DNA of 64,000 nucleotides, from NCBI RefSeq assembly GCF_947504225.1, contig NZ_CANNGT010000003.1, forward strand, positions 182,288-246,287. The letters run 5' to 3'. Source of the stretch: Brumimicrobium ulvae (GTDB lineage: Bacteria; Bacteroidota; Bacteroidia; Flavobacteriales_D; Crocinitomicaceae). This document shows positions 16,792-26,728 of the stretch, piece by piece. Made by a program: the position numbers and the translations under genes. Under the pieces are notes generated by a model. The model saw only the letters and a list, made by a program, of their open reading frames with translations, searched no databases and was not told where the DNA came from. Within the stretch, counting starts at the first letter, position 1; each line of letters starts with the position of its first letter.

Positions 16792-18492
16792 ATGAGATTA
16801 AAATCTTTGTTCACATTATTATTTATAAACTGCATTATTCAACTGAATGCACAAATTGATTATTCAAAATATGACTTGCATCCACCTATGGACATACCGA
16901 TGGTATTGGCAGGAAATTTTGGTGAATTAAGAAGTAACCATTTTCATACAGGAATTGACATTAAAACCAACCAAAGAACAGGCTATAACATCCTCAGTGT
17001 TGAAGATGGTTATGTTTCTAGAATAAAGATCTCTCCTTGGGGTTATGGACACGCGGTTTATGTTGACCACTATAACGGATTGACTTCAGTTTATGCCCAC
17101 TGCGAAGCATTTGTTGGGGAGTTAGCACAACTTGTTGCTGAACAACAAAAAAAACAAGAGGGATTTGCCTTTGAGTTTTTTCCTGCGAAAGACTCTTTGA
17201 AAGTAAAAAAAGGGCAAGTCATTGCTAAATCTGGAAATACAGGAGGAAGTACCGCTCCTCACCTTCACTTTGAATTAAGAGAAACAATTTCAGAGTACCC
17301 TTTGAACCCTTTGCTTTTCAATTTCGATATCGCCGATAGTCAAGCACCTACAATACGTGGAGTAAAGGTTTATGCGCTCACAGAACAGGGATACCGTGTT
17401 CCTAACAAAGCCAAACATTATCAAGTATGGGGAAGTAACGGCCAGTACAATATTTCAGGAAACAAAGTTGATATTGACGCCTCTTTTACCTCTGAAAAAG
17501 GAGGAATCGGATTCGCTTTTGATGTGATCGATAAACTCGATGCTGCCAATAACATTTGTGGAATTCATGAATCGTTTTTAAGGGTTGATCAGGATACTGT
17601 TTTCGGGCAAAATATGGAACGTATTTCATTTTCTACCAATAGACATATCAATACGCACAAAGATTATGAAGAATACCATAATCGAAGAAAACACTTTCAT
17701 AAATCATTTAGAACGAAACACAATCGCTTGCCAATTTACAGGCATGAAAAAAATCAAGGCATACTTAAAGCTGAGCCAGGACAGTCTTATGAAATTCAAT
17801 ATACCACTAAAGATGCTTATGGGAATACAAGCAAACTGAACTTTACACTAAATGTAGGTCAAGGTAAAAAGATAAAGGAACACACCTTTTATCCTAAACA
17901 AAAAGTGCTTTATCCTGACAGTGCTTTTTTAAGTTATAATGCACATCATTACATTCTATTTCCTCCAGGGATTATTTATGAACCTACCCCTTTAATCTTG
18001 AAATCTTCACAAAATGCAGTCACTTTTGGTAGTGATTTAATTCCATTACAGGAAACATTTAAACTGATGCTGCCCATTCCAGATGAATCTTTCAGCGAAA
18101 AATCATACATCCAACGTGTCTCAAGATATGGAACACAATATTCTGAAAAAGGAACAGTAAAAGATGGCTGGATCACTGCACGTATCCGATCATTTGGTGA
18201 ATTTTCAGTTCAAATTGACACCATAGCCCCTTACATTAAAAACAGAAATTTCGTCAATAATGGCAGAGTCAGTGGGAAACGTTTGATCTGGAATATTTCT
18301 GAAAAAGAATCTGGACTAGAAGATTATGACATTTTCATTGATGGTGAATGGTATTTATTGCAATACGAGCCCAAACGCAGTATGTTTTTCTTTGACCCTC
18401 CAAAAGATTTAAAAGGAAAGAAAAAAGTAGTCATTCGCGCTATAGATGCTTGTGGAAATAAGAATGAAGAAAGCTACAGTTTGACCTTCTAA
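16792..18492 (+). CDS. Secreted M23-family peptidase (large form)
   Basis: Metallopeptidase of the LytM/M23 family, 566 residues, with a signal peptide (cleaved after 'LNA', residue 20). The catalytic domain is near the N-terminus: His52 and Asp56 in 'HTGID', and the second motif His157/His159 in 'APHLHFEL'. It probably cuts peptide crosslinks in peptidoglycan in the periplasm. After residue 190 there are about 375 residues of beta-rich sequence with immunoglobulin-like character ('LNFTLNVGQGK', 'ISEKESGLEDYDIFIDGEW'), an arrangement common in Bacteroidota homologues. It lies 30 bp after dnaE and may be cotranscribed with it. Confidence 0.88.
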   Translation: MRLKSLFTLLFINCIIQLNAQIDYSKYDLHPPMDIPMVLAGNFGELRSNHFHTGIDIKTNQRTGYNILSVEDGYVSRIKISPWGYGHAVYVDHYNGLTSVYAHCEAFVGELAQLVAEQQKKQEGFAFEFFPAKDSLKVKKGQVIAKSGNTGGSTAPHLHFELRETISEYPLNPLLFNFDIADSQAPTIRGVKVYALTEQGYRVPNKAKHYQVWGSNGQYNISGNKVDIDASFTSEKGGIGFAFDVIDKLDAANNICGIHESFLRVDQDTVFGQNMERISFSTNRHINTHKDYEEYHNRRKHFHKSFRTKHNRLPIYRHEKNQGILKAEPGQSYEIQYTTKDAYGNTSKLNFTLNVGQGKKIKEHTFYPKQKVLYPDSAFLSYNAHHYILFPPGIIYEPTPLILKSSQNAVTFGSDLIPLQETFKLMLPIPDESFSEKSYIQRVSRYGTQYSEKGTVKDGWITARIRSFGEFSVQIDTIAPYIKNRNFVNNGRVSGKRLIWNISEKESGLEDYDIFIDGEWYLLQYEPKRSMFFFDPPKDLKGKKKVVIRAIDACGNKNEESYSLTF

Positions 18493-18508
18493 AACTACTT
18501 TTTAAGGT

Positions 18509-18700
18509 ATGAGAAAACTGAGAATAGTCCTTTTTATTATTTCTATAGTCTTATTGACTTTCTATCTCTTTGACCTAGACTACTCTAATTTGAATTGGTC
18601 AAACAATAAAGGAACTTATTTAGGCTTTGTGTCTACGGCGTGTTTAGGCTTTGCAATGATCATTTCTAACCATCACGACCGTAAAAGAGCACAAAAGTAA
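18509..18700 (+). CDS. Small two-helix membrane protein, unknown function
   Basis: A 63-residue protein starting 16 bp after the M23 gene on the same strand, so probably in the same transcript. It has two hydrophobic segments, about residues 5-22 and 37-54, and a basic tail ('HHDRKRAQK'). I do not recognise a named family. Such small membrane genes are common next to envelope genes in this group. Confidence 0.6.
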   Translation: MRKLRIVLFIISIVLLTFYLFDLDYSNLNWSNNKGTYLGFVSTACLGFAMIISNHHDRKRAQK

Positions 18701-18895
18701 TTCTACTGAAAAATAGAATCACCTAAAAATATTGATGACCATATTCATCAACCCTCATCGGAAATCCTTGTTTAATTTAAATTTAGGAAACCTAGGATCA
18801 CCATTTGGGGCGAACTTCAGTCCACCCCAATTTAGTGAAATGCTTTCAAAACCTAGTTCAAGAAACTTTTACTTACACCAATTCTACTAGGTTAA

Positions 18896-21856
18896 TTATT
18901 TCTTAATCCATGTATGTTCTGTCCATTGCTTTTCGGTTTTTAACCTTAACAAATAAGTCCCCGTAGCAAAATCTAGAACATTAATAGGAATACTTTTGGC
19001 ATTTACCTCAATTGTGCGAATGAGTTTCCCATTCATATCGTAAAGTGACACCTCTTCGATTGTCTGATTCAATTCCACATTCAAAATATTGGTCGCTGGA
19101 TTGGGGTAAATTTTAGGCATTTCAATTGTTCCTTCATTCAGTCCAACCGAAGACAAAAACCTAAAGCCATTTGAAGATTCTTCACTCCACAAACCAGCAG
19201 CATTTTGACTGCGAATAGTAAAGTAATACAATTCATCCAGAACAAAATTCTGACTCAATAAAGCAACAGAAGTATTCATTCCATAAGGAATCCAATCCAC
19301 AATAGAATTATCATTAGGCTGAGTTCCTACTGCATACTCATAAGCAACAACTCCAGAGTTTGGATCACCAGCTGACCAATTTGCAGTTGCTTCTAATACA
19401 GTTGATGGCGCATAAATAGTGTCCAGATCAACTTGTCCATCTCCATCATGGACATAATTAAAGTTTGGTGCTGTCCAATCAACATTCACCAGGATTGAAT
19501 CTGCTTGAGAAATCATCTCAGAAGTATTGGTAATCAATGAACGAATCATTCCAGAAGGTTGCGAAGGCGAAGGATTTTGATAACGGATATCATTCGTGTT
19601 ATCATCTCCAATATTGATTGTAACCGATGGGTAGCGAGAACGATAAACCATAAAATCATCTACTTCATAAGTACAATTTCCGTTTCGGAAGGAGATATAG
19701 TCGCCAGTAGCAATTGGATCTGCATCTGTCCAGGTAGCCACAAGGTCATCATTAACGTAAATCCAAACCTCACCACTTATTCGATCATAAATCAATTTAA
19801 AGTCATACCAAGTATCATCATTAAAAACATGAGGCACATCAATAACAGGAGCGCCGAAGTTATCATTTTCAACTTTATAAAACTGAATCACATCTCCGTC
19901 TAATCTGAAGTAAACAAAATAAGAGTTATTCCTGTGCAATGCCGTTGGGTCATCTACAAAAATATGTAGCCCTGCCCTTCTGTTGGTTCCTTGTCCGCCC
20001 ATTTTCCCTTTCCAATGGTAGATATGGTGATTCGACAAACTTTGATTCAAAGGTGCATAAATATTAGTATTTCCATCATTTTCATCTGATTGCCTAAGGA
20101 CATTTGTTTCTGTCCAAGTTCCAGATTCAACGGTCCAGTCAGGGTGAATCGTAAAATCATCAAAATTATCATAGAAAAAGCCTCTATCTGCATTCGCTCT
20201 CCATTCACTTCCATTATGATGGGCAACAGAATAGTACATTTTTTTAATTTCTGATCCAGGCACAGTTTCCGTAAAATTTTGAGTATAATCAGTCGTTTTC
20301 CAGCCCGAAACTGTATCCACCATCGTCAGAGGAGGATCAATGACAACAGTATTACAACTATAAGTTCCTTTGAATCCCGCTTTAGTTGTTCCCACATCAG
20401 AGGTAAACCTTATGGTCAGTTCTCCTCCAGATGAAGTAAAAGCCGGAGGAATATTAGACCCCGAGAATGGACTACCTGAAATTTGAGGAGAACTGGTTGA
20501 AGGACCATCGTAGATGTACAAGTTATCGTATCCGCTCTCTAAATCAAAGGATTGAAATTCTACATCTATACTTGATGCATTTGGAGGCGCAATCGTATAA
20601 GAGTAGTCCTCTTTATCATAATAATTTCTTCCTTCTCCTCCACCAATATCTACAATCGTACCTGAACAAGGAGAGACATAGCAATCGGTCATATAGTCTT
20701 CAATAGCATTCCAAAAATCGGGATATCCATCATCATTTCCTAAAGCCCACATTCCCATTCCTCCTAGATTACGTTTGCGTATAAAATCCAAACGAGAACG
20801 CATTTCATTTTCTTCCGTAATAAAACACTGGTATTTCTTTCCTCCAGAAGTGTAGTTATAATACACTGAATTACTCAAGCTTTCAACATTTCTATTGCTT
20901 ACAGAATAATTCCCACTGACGTTGTTTTTTAATCCTGCATAAGTTATAGAAGACCCCGTTCCTGAAACCGTTGATGCAGGGATGGAGAAACTATTCACCT
21001 GCCATTGTCTACCATAATACGGAAGCGCCAAGATTATTTTATCGCTCGGAATACCTTTGTCTAAGTAATAACTTGTTGATCTCGAAAGTGTATAGTTATA
21101 CGAATTACCGAAGTGAAACAAAGGGTCGGTAGGTCCAGCGTTTGCACTACCACTATAGTAATAGTCATACCCCATGATACAGAACAAATCGATGTGAGGC
21201 AATAATGCTGGAATATCATAGATGCTGCTCCATTCTACGGCATGCAAGGCCATTGAGATTTGCGCTCCAGGAATCGCATTTTTCATTTGAGTAGATAAGC
21301 TAATCATGAAATCTCTGAACCCTGATTTGTGGCTAGCACTCATACTTTCAAAATCTATATTGACTCCATGGGCCCCCCTATTTTGAATAAGATTAATCAA
21401 ATTTGTGATTAATGTTTGTTGGGCTGAAGCGCTATTGAAAAAGGTGGTATGGTTACTGAACAGAGTAACACACAAATTCACACGCACTCCATTGGCTAAT
21501 GCTTGGGTAACAGAATTAACCGTTTCAAAACCGTTCGTTGATGTAGGTTGACCATTGTTGGGGTTTACAGCGTATCCGAAATAAGAAAAGTCGGTCAATA
21601 AGTCCCATTGATAATTAGCTTCTTTTCCATTATTCCAATACGGATGCCATCCAAATACCTTTTTCTCGATGTTACAAATAGATTTTTGATAATTTACTGG
21701 TCCAGGAGAAACATAATGATCCTCATAATATTGATAATCCTTACCTAGTGCATCATAGTATTCCATTTGTTCTTGATGAATCGATTTAGGCTGTTGAATT
21801 TGCCCAAAAGTCATAGAAGCTAGAATACATAAAAAAGAAGTGTGTAGTAGTTTCAT
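18896..21856 (-). CDS. T9SS-secreted GH18-like glycoside hydrolase with CUB and LamG-like domains
   Basis: A 986-residue exported protein. After the signal peptide, residues about 62-390 form a GH18 barrel: the active-site motif reads 'GVNIDFE' with Glu170 as the likely acid/base and Asp168 beside it, and 'CIMGYDYYY' (226-234) and 'GGMGMWALGND' (365-375) match other barrel strands. The motif variant is nearer to chitinases of the YaaH/ChiD-like branch than to classical DxxDxDWE. Then come a CUB domain (about 397-501, Cys pair), a concanavalin/LamG-like domain (about 562-742), a fibronectin-like segment (about 790-900) and a type A T9SS sorting domain (about 915-986, 'KIYPNPATNILNVEL'). It is probably surface-bound or released and acts on chitin or another N-acetylglucosamine polymer. 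Confidence 0.87.
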   Translation of the reverse strand: MKLLHTSFLCILASMTFGQIQQPKSIHQEQMEYYDALGKDYQYYEDHYVSPGPVNYQKSICNIEKKVFGWHPYWNNGKEANYQWDLLTDFSYFGYAVNPNNGQPTSTNGFETVNSVTQALANGVRVNLCVTLFSNHTTFFNSASAQQTLITNLINLIQNRGAHGVNIDFESMSASHKSGFRDFMISLSTQMKNAIPGAQISMALHAVEWSSIYDIPALLPHIDLFCIMGYDYYYSGSANAGPTDPLFHFGNSYNYTLSRSTSYYLDKGIPSDKIILALPYYGRQWQVNSFSIPASTVSGTGSSITYAGLKNNVSGNYSVSNRNVESLSNSVYYNYTSGGKKYQCFITEENEMRSRLDFIRKRNLGGMGMWALGNDDGYPDFWNAIEDYMTDCYVSPCSGTIVDIGGGEGRNYYDKEDYSYTIAPPNASSIDVEFQSFDLESGYDNLYIYDGPSTSSPQISGSPFSGSNIPPAFTSSGGELTIRFTSDVGTTKAGFKGTYSCNTVVIDPPLTMVDTVSGWKTTDYTQNFTETVPGSEIKKMYYSVAHHNGSEWRANADRGFFYDNFDDFTIHPDWTVESGTWTETNVLRQSDENDGNTNIYAPLNQSLSNHHIYHWKGKMGGQGTNRRAGLHIFVDDPTALHRNNSYFVYFRLDGDVIQFYKVENDNFGAPVIDVPHVFNDDTWYDFKLIYDRISGEVWIYVNDDLVATWTDADPIATGDYISFRNGNCTYEVDDFMVYRSRYPSVTINIGDDNTNDIRYQNPSPSQPSGMIRSLITNTSEMISQADSILVNVDWTAPNFNYVHDGDGQVDLDTIYAPSTVLEATANWSAGDPNSGVVAYEYAVGTQPNDNSIVDWIPYGMNTSVALLSQNFVLDELYYFTIRSQNAAGLWSEESSNGFRFLSSVGLNEGTIEMPKIYPNPATNILNVELNQTIEEVSLYDMNGKLIRTIEVNAKSIPINVLDFATGTYLLRLKTEKQWTEHTWIKK

Positions 21857-22016
21857 TTTTAATGTGTTTCCACAAAAATAAATAAGATTATCTACATAAA
21901 AGGCGTTTTCATGGATTAATATCTGAAAAATGTTGATTTTTTAACTCAAAACCGTGGCGTTCGTCAAAAAAACAACAGAGGTTTTTCTTTTTGAAGTCAA
22001 GCTAATAGGTTCTGTA

Positions 22017-22577
22017 TTACTTTTTAGACTTTAAGTATTTGTCTATTCGTTTGGTAATAATTTTGAACATCATTTCTGCATCTTTTTCATCCAATTTTCG
22101 ACCAAAAGAGTGTTTCTTTTGAAAATATTCAAACTGTATACGGTTGGTTCCCCTCACCCATGGAGAATCGTCATAAACTTTTTGAAAGGAGTTTTCTTTA
22201 AGTGTAACTAAACTTAGGCGGGTAATGTTTTCTAAGAAATATTGCTTTGCACTTCCGTATTGTCCAGTCGCTCTTTTTATTCTTAAACTATTAGCATCTA
22301 ACTTGATGTATTCTCTACCAAAGAACAAGAATAAAATCGTTCTCAAGACACGCAAGGCAAAATACAACCAGAAAACCATAAAGATGAATAAGGCCAATTT
22401 CTCTTGGTCTGAATAGTCTTGAAATATTTGAGAAGCAACATATCCACCGATCAGAAGCCATAGTGCAAACCAAACAAGTATCAATGTTTTTTTTCGTCCC
22501 AACTTGGGCGGATAGATAACAAAACTAATACTGTCTTTCTTATCAACAAAGCTAATGCGTTCTCCAATCCATTTCAT
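22017..22577 (-). CDS. Hypothetical membrane protein
   Basis: A 186-residue protein with two adjacent hydrophobic helices (about 31-50 and 62-86), a short cytoplasmic N-terminus and a soluble C-terminal half. The layout resembles YcxB-like or PH-domain membrane proteins ('YIKLDANSLRIKRATGQYG'), but I cannot assign it. A -7-like box (TATCTTTG on the minus strand, 22582-22589) is positioned just before the start. It stands alone between two T9SS cargo genes. Confidence 0.65.
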   Translation of the reverse strand: MKWIGERISFVDKKDSISFVIYPPKLGRKKTLILVWFALWLLIGGYVASQIFQDYSDQEKLALFIFMVFWLYFALRVLRTILFLFFGREYIKLDANSLRIKRATGQYGSAKQYFLENITRLSLVTLKENSFQKVYDDSPWVRGTNRIQFEYFQKKHSFGRKLDEKDAEMMFKIITKRIDKYLKSKK

Positions 22578-22730
22578 AGTACAAAGATATAGGATATTTC
22601 CAAATTAATGAATGGTCTCTAAAGAAAGAAATAAAATGTTTTAAATAAGGTTAATTGACGAATAATATATAATACTACTCAAAGGAGTAACTATTTTCAA
22701 TTACCCCAAAGCCAAATTATAAAGCAATGT

Positions 22731-24365
22731 TTAATTTTTAATTAACTTTTGAGTGGCTATGCCTTTATTTGTATTCACATGAATAAAGTACGCTCCTTGA
22801 GGGAAATTACTTATATCAATAGCGGTGTTTTCTGTGCTTAGCATTGCTTTTCCATCAATAGCGTAAATGTTAATCGTGTGTATTTCTGCAGTATTCACTT
22901 TCACATGAATAAGGTCAGAAGAAGGATTAGGATAAATCACAACATTTTGATTGATTTTCTCTTCTGGTAAAGCCACTAAAGCTTCATTTCCATAAGTTAC
23001 ATTCAATACGGGTGCAAAATCAGGATCACTGGTTCCTGAAAACTCAATTATCCCTTCAGATATGAAAGGAGAAGATATTTTGAATTGCGTGATATCATTA
23101 ACTGTGATGTACTCTAATAATTCACTAGGTAAATCTAAACGCACCCAGTTTCCATCCGTATTGCTTCCAAAAACACAAGGATTTCCTTCTTCTTTGGAAG
23201 GTGCACTAAAATCAACAGCTTCCACTGCCGCACTAATTCCAAAAGCACCATCATTAATTTCTATCAACACATTAGGGTCTATTGGCTCATTCCCTGTGTG
23301 ATGAATTCTATGTAGAAATAAACTGGCCTTCTCTGGAATTGAATCGAGGTTATAAAGTGTTTCAAAAGTAAGGATTGTCTTGTGCACTGTCCCGCCTAAA
23401 TCACCAAGGAATAACGTTGTACTCACTGTACCGTCAGAAGAAACAGAACCTGTAGTTAAACTGTCTTCAGCAATAAAATATTTGTCGGCCATAAAAGCTT
23501 TGTGATAAAACTTTTGAGTTGTATAGCCTATAAGGTCTCTATATCCTTGTGCTGATAAATGAAAGCAATCTTTAAACACTCCATAATTTCGCATTGAGTT
23601 CTTTGGAGAAGGATAATCGGTAAAACCATAAGGTAATGGGGCACTTAAAGGTGCATAAGTACCATAAGGAGCAATTCCTAATGGGTCGATTTGTCCATAA
23701 GAATATTGTGTAATTCCTGTAGCTTTTACGAATTCAACGCGCGGATCATTCGCATAATAGGATTCAATATCGGAGGAGAAAATATTCAACAAATCATTTA
23801 TTTCTTGGTTTGAAGGGTTCTCCATTCCTTGCCAAGTCCCATAAAACGGATGAGAACTTGGGAAAAGTGTTCCTGTAATCACCTCTTCAAAATTAGGATA
23901 GGCATAACCTCCCCAAACTACTTTTACATCTGGTCTTACTCCTTTGATAAAATCAATGACTGCGATCACACTGTCTTTTACTTGAAACCTCAATGAATCG
24001 GTTTGTGCTTGCGTAAAGGATTGTGATTTCCAACTACCCAGAACATCATTTCCTCCTATGCTCAAGTGTACGTATTCAATCGTAGGTTTGCTGATAAGTT
24101 GATTGGCGATTTCACCTTGTTTTGTTGGTGTTAAAAAATCTACTGTTTCGGCTCCGTTTTCAGACAATGTAAGATTGGTATAATACTTCACGTTAGAATG
24201 CCCCCAATCTGAATAAACATTATTAATTGTTCCATCTACATTCATGAAAAAAGCCCAACTATCACCAACGAGCAGTACTTTTGTTTCTTCGTTTTCCGAA
24301 CATTGACTGAATGCAAAATGAAATGATAAAAGGAATAAGACACAAGTTGAGAATAGTGTTTTCAT
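22731..24365 (-). CDS. T9SS-secreted SGNH/GDSL-family hydrolase
   Basis: A 544-residue esterase-like secreted protein. The frame is open upstream to 24446, but Met at 24365 begins a standard signal peptide ('MKTLFSTCVLFLLSFHFAFS'). The SGNH blocks are visible: Ser36 in 'VGDSW', 'IGGND' (103-107, with Asn106) and the His of 'DCFHLSAQGY' near residue 280. A beta-rich region follows (about 310-465), and a type A T9SS sorting domain ends the protein ('VIYPNPSSDLIHVKV'). SGNH enzymes deacetylate polysaccharides or cleave esters; the substrate is not evident. It lies near the GH18 gene and the two could act on the same polymer, but that is a guess. Confidence 0.85.
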   Translation of the reverse strand: MKTLFSTCVLFLLSFHFAFSQCSENEETKVLLVGDSWAFFMNVDGTINNVYSDWGHSNVKYYTNLTLSENGAETVDFLTPTKQGEIANQLISKPTIEYVHLSIGGNDVLGSWKSQSFTQAQTDSLRFQVKDSVIAVIDFIKGVRPDVKVVWGGYAYPNFEEVITGTLFPSSHPFYGTWQGMENPSNQEINDLLNIFSSDIESYYANDPRVEFVKATGITQYSYGQIDPLGIAPYGTYAPLSAPLPYGFTDYPSPKNSMRNYGVFKDCFHLSAQGYRDLIGYTTQKFYHKAFMADKYFIAEDSLTTGSVSSDGTVSTTLFLGDLGGTVHKTILTFETLYNLDSIPEKASLFLHRIHHTGNEPIDPNVLIEINDGAFGISAAVEAVDFSAPSKEEGNPCVFGSNTDGNWVRLDLPSELLEYITVNDITQFKISSPFISEGIIEFSGTSDPDFAPVLNVTYGNEALVALPEEKINQNVVIYPNPSSDLIHVKVNTAEIHTINIYAIDGKAMLSTENTAIDISNFPQGAYFIHVNTNKGIATQKLIKN

Positions 24366-24511
24366 AATGAAGTAGTTTGAGATGTTTATACAGTGTAAAT
24401 TAACGAATAAAAGTTCAGATTCACAATAGTATAGGCATAAAATCAAATATTCAACATTATGATGTAAATTTACTAGAAGTTGAATACCTGTTATTGATAA
24501 AATATCATACT

Positions 24512-24757
24512 ATGGAGTGGAAAAATAAAAACAACAAATTAACAAAGACCTATTCATTTAAAGATTTTATGGAAGCGGTGAATTTCATCAACAAAGTGGC
24601 CGTCATTGCAGAGGAAATAAAACATCATCCAACGCTCTATTTACACAGTTACAAAAAAGTGGATATTCAATTAACAACACATGATCAAGGGGCTGTGGTT
24701 ACAGAAATCGATTTTAAGATGGCAGAACGTATTGATGAAATAATAAAAGAAGATTAA
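24512..24757 (+). CDS. phhB: 4a-hydroxytetrahydrobiopterin (pterin-4a-carbinolamine) dehydratase
   Basis: Small enzyme that regenerates the pterin cofactor after aromatic amino acid hydroxylation; some family members have other roles. The family motif is visible as 'EIKHHPTLYLHSYKKVDIQL' (about 33-52) followed by 'TTHDQGAVVTEIDFKMAERID'. The frame is open from a TTG at 24494, but the ATG at 24512 gives the usual N-terminus and an 81-residue product. No phenylalanine hydroxylase gene is near. It is followed 40 bp later by purE, probably with its own promoter. Confidence 0.88.
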   Translation: MEWKNKNNKLTKTYSFKDFMEAVNFINKVAVIAEEIKHHPTLYLHSYKKVDIQLTTHDQGAVVTEIDFKMAERIDEIIKED

Positions 24758-24773
24758 ATCAGGGTAAAAACTT

Positions 24774-24781
24774 TATCTTTG
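24774..24781 (+). promoter_or_regulatory. -7 promoter element of purE
   Basis: A perfect TATCTTTG lies 16 bp before the purE ATG. I see no TTG at the expected distance upstream. Confidence 0.5.
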
Positions 24782-24797
24782 AAAAAAAAAATAGAAC

Positions 24798-25277
24798 ATG
24801 GCTAAAGTTGGAATTATAATGGGAAGCAAATCGGATTTACCGGTTATGCAAGAAGCGGCAGATATTTTAAATTATTTAGGTGTAGCCTATGAGATGGATA
24901 TTGTATCTGCACATAGAACACCTGAGAAGATGTTTGAGTATGGTAAAAATGCACACAAAAGAGGAATTAAAACTATAATTGCCGGTGCTGGAGGAGCGGC
25001 ACATTTACCTGGTATGGTTGCTTCACTTACCCCGCTTCCAGTGATTGGTGTTCCAGTAAAATCAAGAAACTCAATCGATGGTTGGGATTCTATTCTATCC
25101 ATTCTACAAATGCCTGGAGGAATTCCAGTTGCAACAGTTGCTTTAGATGGTGCAAAGAACGCAGGGATACTTGCAGCAAAGATTGTTGCTGTAGGCGAGC
25201 CTGAATTAATGGAAAGATTGGTGGAGTATATTGAGGAACTCAAACAAAAGGTATTGGAAACAGCCAAGGAATTATAA
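24798..25277 (+). CDS. purE: N5-carboxyaminoimidazole ribonucleotide mutase PurE
   Basis: Converts N5-CAIR to CAIR in de novo purine synthesis (class I PurE, working with PurK). The 159-residue protein has the nucleotide-binding start 'GIIMGSKSDLPVM', the 'SAHRTPEKM' active-site loop containing the catalytic His, and 'AGAGGAAHLPGM'. Normal length. purK is not in the window. A strong terminator follows. Confidence 0.95.
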   Translation: MAKVGIIMGSKSDLPVMQEAADILNYLGVAYEMDIVSAHRTPEKMFEYGKNAHKRGIKTIIAGAGGAAHLPGMVASLTPLPVIGVPVKSRNSIDGWDSILSILQMPGGIPVATVALDGAKNAGILAAKIVAVGEPELMERLVEYIEELKQKVLETAKEL

Positions 25278-25302
25278 TAGATAAAAAAAGGTAAAATATA
25301 AT

Positions 25303-25332
25303 GAGGGACTCAATGAGTTCCTCTTTTTTTTG
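25303..25332 (+). terminator. Terminator after purE
   Basis: Stem GAGGGACT/AGTTCCTC with a five-base loop, followed by nine T. It ends the purE transcript. Confidence 0.85.
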
Positions 25333-25380
25333 GTTTCATTTAATCAACTCCAACAAAATTATGGTTTAATTCATGATGAA

Positions 25381-25411
25381 AAAAAAAGCGTTTCCGAAGA
25401 AACGCTTTTTA
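25381..25411. terminator. Perfect hairpin terminator after nqrF
   Basis: A perfect 12-bp stem (AAAAAGCGTTTC/GAAACGCTTTTT) with the tetraloop CGAA. It has A and T runs on both sides, so it can act in either direction. It lies 20 bp past the nqrF stop and also faces the purE unit. Confidence 0.88.
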
Positions 25412-25429
25412 AATTTATAATCTGTTTGA

Positions 25430-26728
25430 TTAACCACCGAAGTCATCAAATGATACGTTTTCTGGTGGAACACCCCATTGGTCACACATATTAAGAACAG
25501 CTTGGTTCATTAAAGGTGGACCACAGAAATAGAATTCTATATCTTCAGGTTCATCATGTTTAGATAAATACTGATCGATTACAGCTTGGTGAACGAATCC
25601 TAAGAATCCATCTCCTTCTTCATCGTGAATATCCTTCTTCACTTTCCAATTGTCTTCCTCTAGAGGTTCAGACAATACCATGTAGAATTTGAAATTAGGG
25701 AATTCTCTTTCCAAAGCGCGGAAGTGCTCAATATAGAACAGCTCAGCTCTTGAACGCCCTCCATACCAATAAGTCACTTTTCTGTCTGTTTTCATTGTTT
25801 TAAACAGCTCATATAAGTGTGAACGCATTGGCGCCATTCCAGCACCACCTCCAATGTATAACATCTCTGCATCAGAATCTTCATTGATAAAGAATTCACC
25901 ATAAGGTCCTGAGATAATTGCAGTGTCTCCTACTTTTAAGTTGAAGATATAAGAAGACGCTATACCAGGATTTACTTTCATCCAACCACCTGCTTTACGA
26001 TCAAATGGTGGAGTAGCAATACGCACGTTCAACATAATTCTTCTTCCTTCTGCAGGGTAAGAAGCCATTGAATAAGCACGAACTGTATCTTCATCATTTC
26101 TCATTTGCAATGGCCAAAGTTTGAACTTATCCCATTCCGCTTTGAACTTATCAGGTTGTCCAGGGTGATCTTCTGGATGCGCTGTAATGTCCATTGTTTT
26201 GAAATCTACAACACAAGGTGGAATTTTAATCTGAATATATCCTCCAGCCTTGTAATCCATATCTTCAGGAACTTCAACAATAAACTCCTTAATGAAAGAA
26301 GCAACGTTATAGTTCGACACCACTTTAGCTTCCCATTCTTTAACACCAAGAACTTCTTCATCGATTTCAATTTGCATATCTTCTTTTACCTTAACCTGGC
26401 AACTAAGACGCATATTCTCTTTGATTTCTTTTCTTGAAAAGTGTGGTTCTTCAGTAGGAAGAATACTTCCACCACCTTCATGTACTTTACAAGTACATTG
26501 GATACAAGTACCTCCACCACCACAAGCAGAAGCTAAAAATATTTTTTCATTACTTAAGGTATTCAAAAGGGTATCTCCTGCATTTACCTCAAGTACTTTA
26601 TCTCCATTAATCGTAATTTTAAGTTTACCTGGTGGTGTTAATTTTGCCTTTACAAAAAGCAACATCGAAACCAACAGTAAAATAACTGCTAAGAAGAATA
26701 TTACTGTAATTAAAATTGATAAACCCAT
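25430..26728 (-). CDS. nqrF: Na+-translocating NADH:quinone reductase subunit F
   Basis: Electron-entry subunit of Na+-NQR: oxidises NADH and passes electrons through FAD and a 2Fe-2S centre. The N-terminal membrane helix (about 4-26) is followed by a ferredoxin domain with Cys69, Cys75, Cys78 and Cys110 ('ACGGGGTCIQC'). Then come a ferredoxin-reductase-type FAD domain ('RAYSMASYP') and an NADH domain ('YIGGGAGMAPMRS'). It ends in 'VSFDDFGG', as in known NqrF. At 432 residues it is full length. It is the last gene of nqrABCDEF; its start lies one base before the end of nqrE. It needs ApbE-dependent flavinylation of NqrB/C; no apbE is seen here. Confidence 0.96.
   Translation of the reverse strand: MGLSILITVIFFLAVILLLVSMLLFVKAKLTPPGKLKITINGDKVLEVNAGDTLLNTLSNEKIFLASACGGGGTCIQCTCKVHEGGGSILPTEEPHFSRKEIKENMRLSCQVKVKEDMQIEIDEEVLGVKEWEAKVVSNYNVASFIKEFIVEVPEDMDYKAGGYIQIKIPPCVVDFKTMDITAHPEDHPGQPDKFKAEWDKFKLWPLQMRNDEDTVRAYSMASYPAEGRRIMLNVRIATPPFDRKAGGWMKVNPGIASSYIFNLKVGDTAIISGPYGEFFINEDSDAEMLYIGGGAGMAPMRSHLYELFKTMKTDRKVTYWYGGRSRAELFYIEHFRALEREFPNFKFYMVLSEPLEEDNWKVKKDIHDEEGDGFLGFVHQAVIDQYLSKHDEPEDIEFYFCGPPLMNQAVLNMCDQWGVPPENVSFDDFGG

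Noticed and set aside
18701-18895. Hairpin TTGGGG...CCCCAA near 18807
   Set aside because: A 6-bp stem with a 16-base loop and no T run; could be chance.
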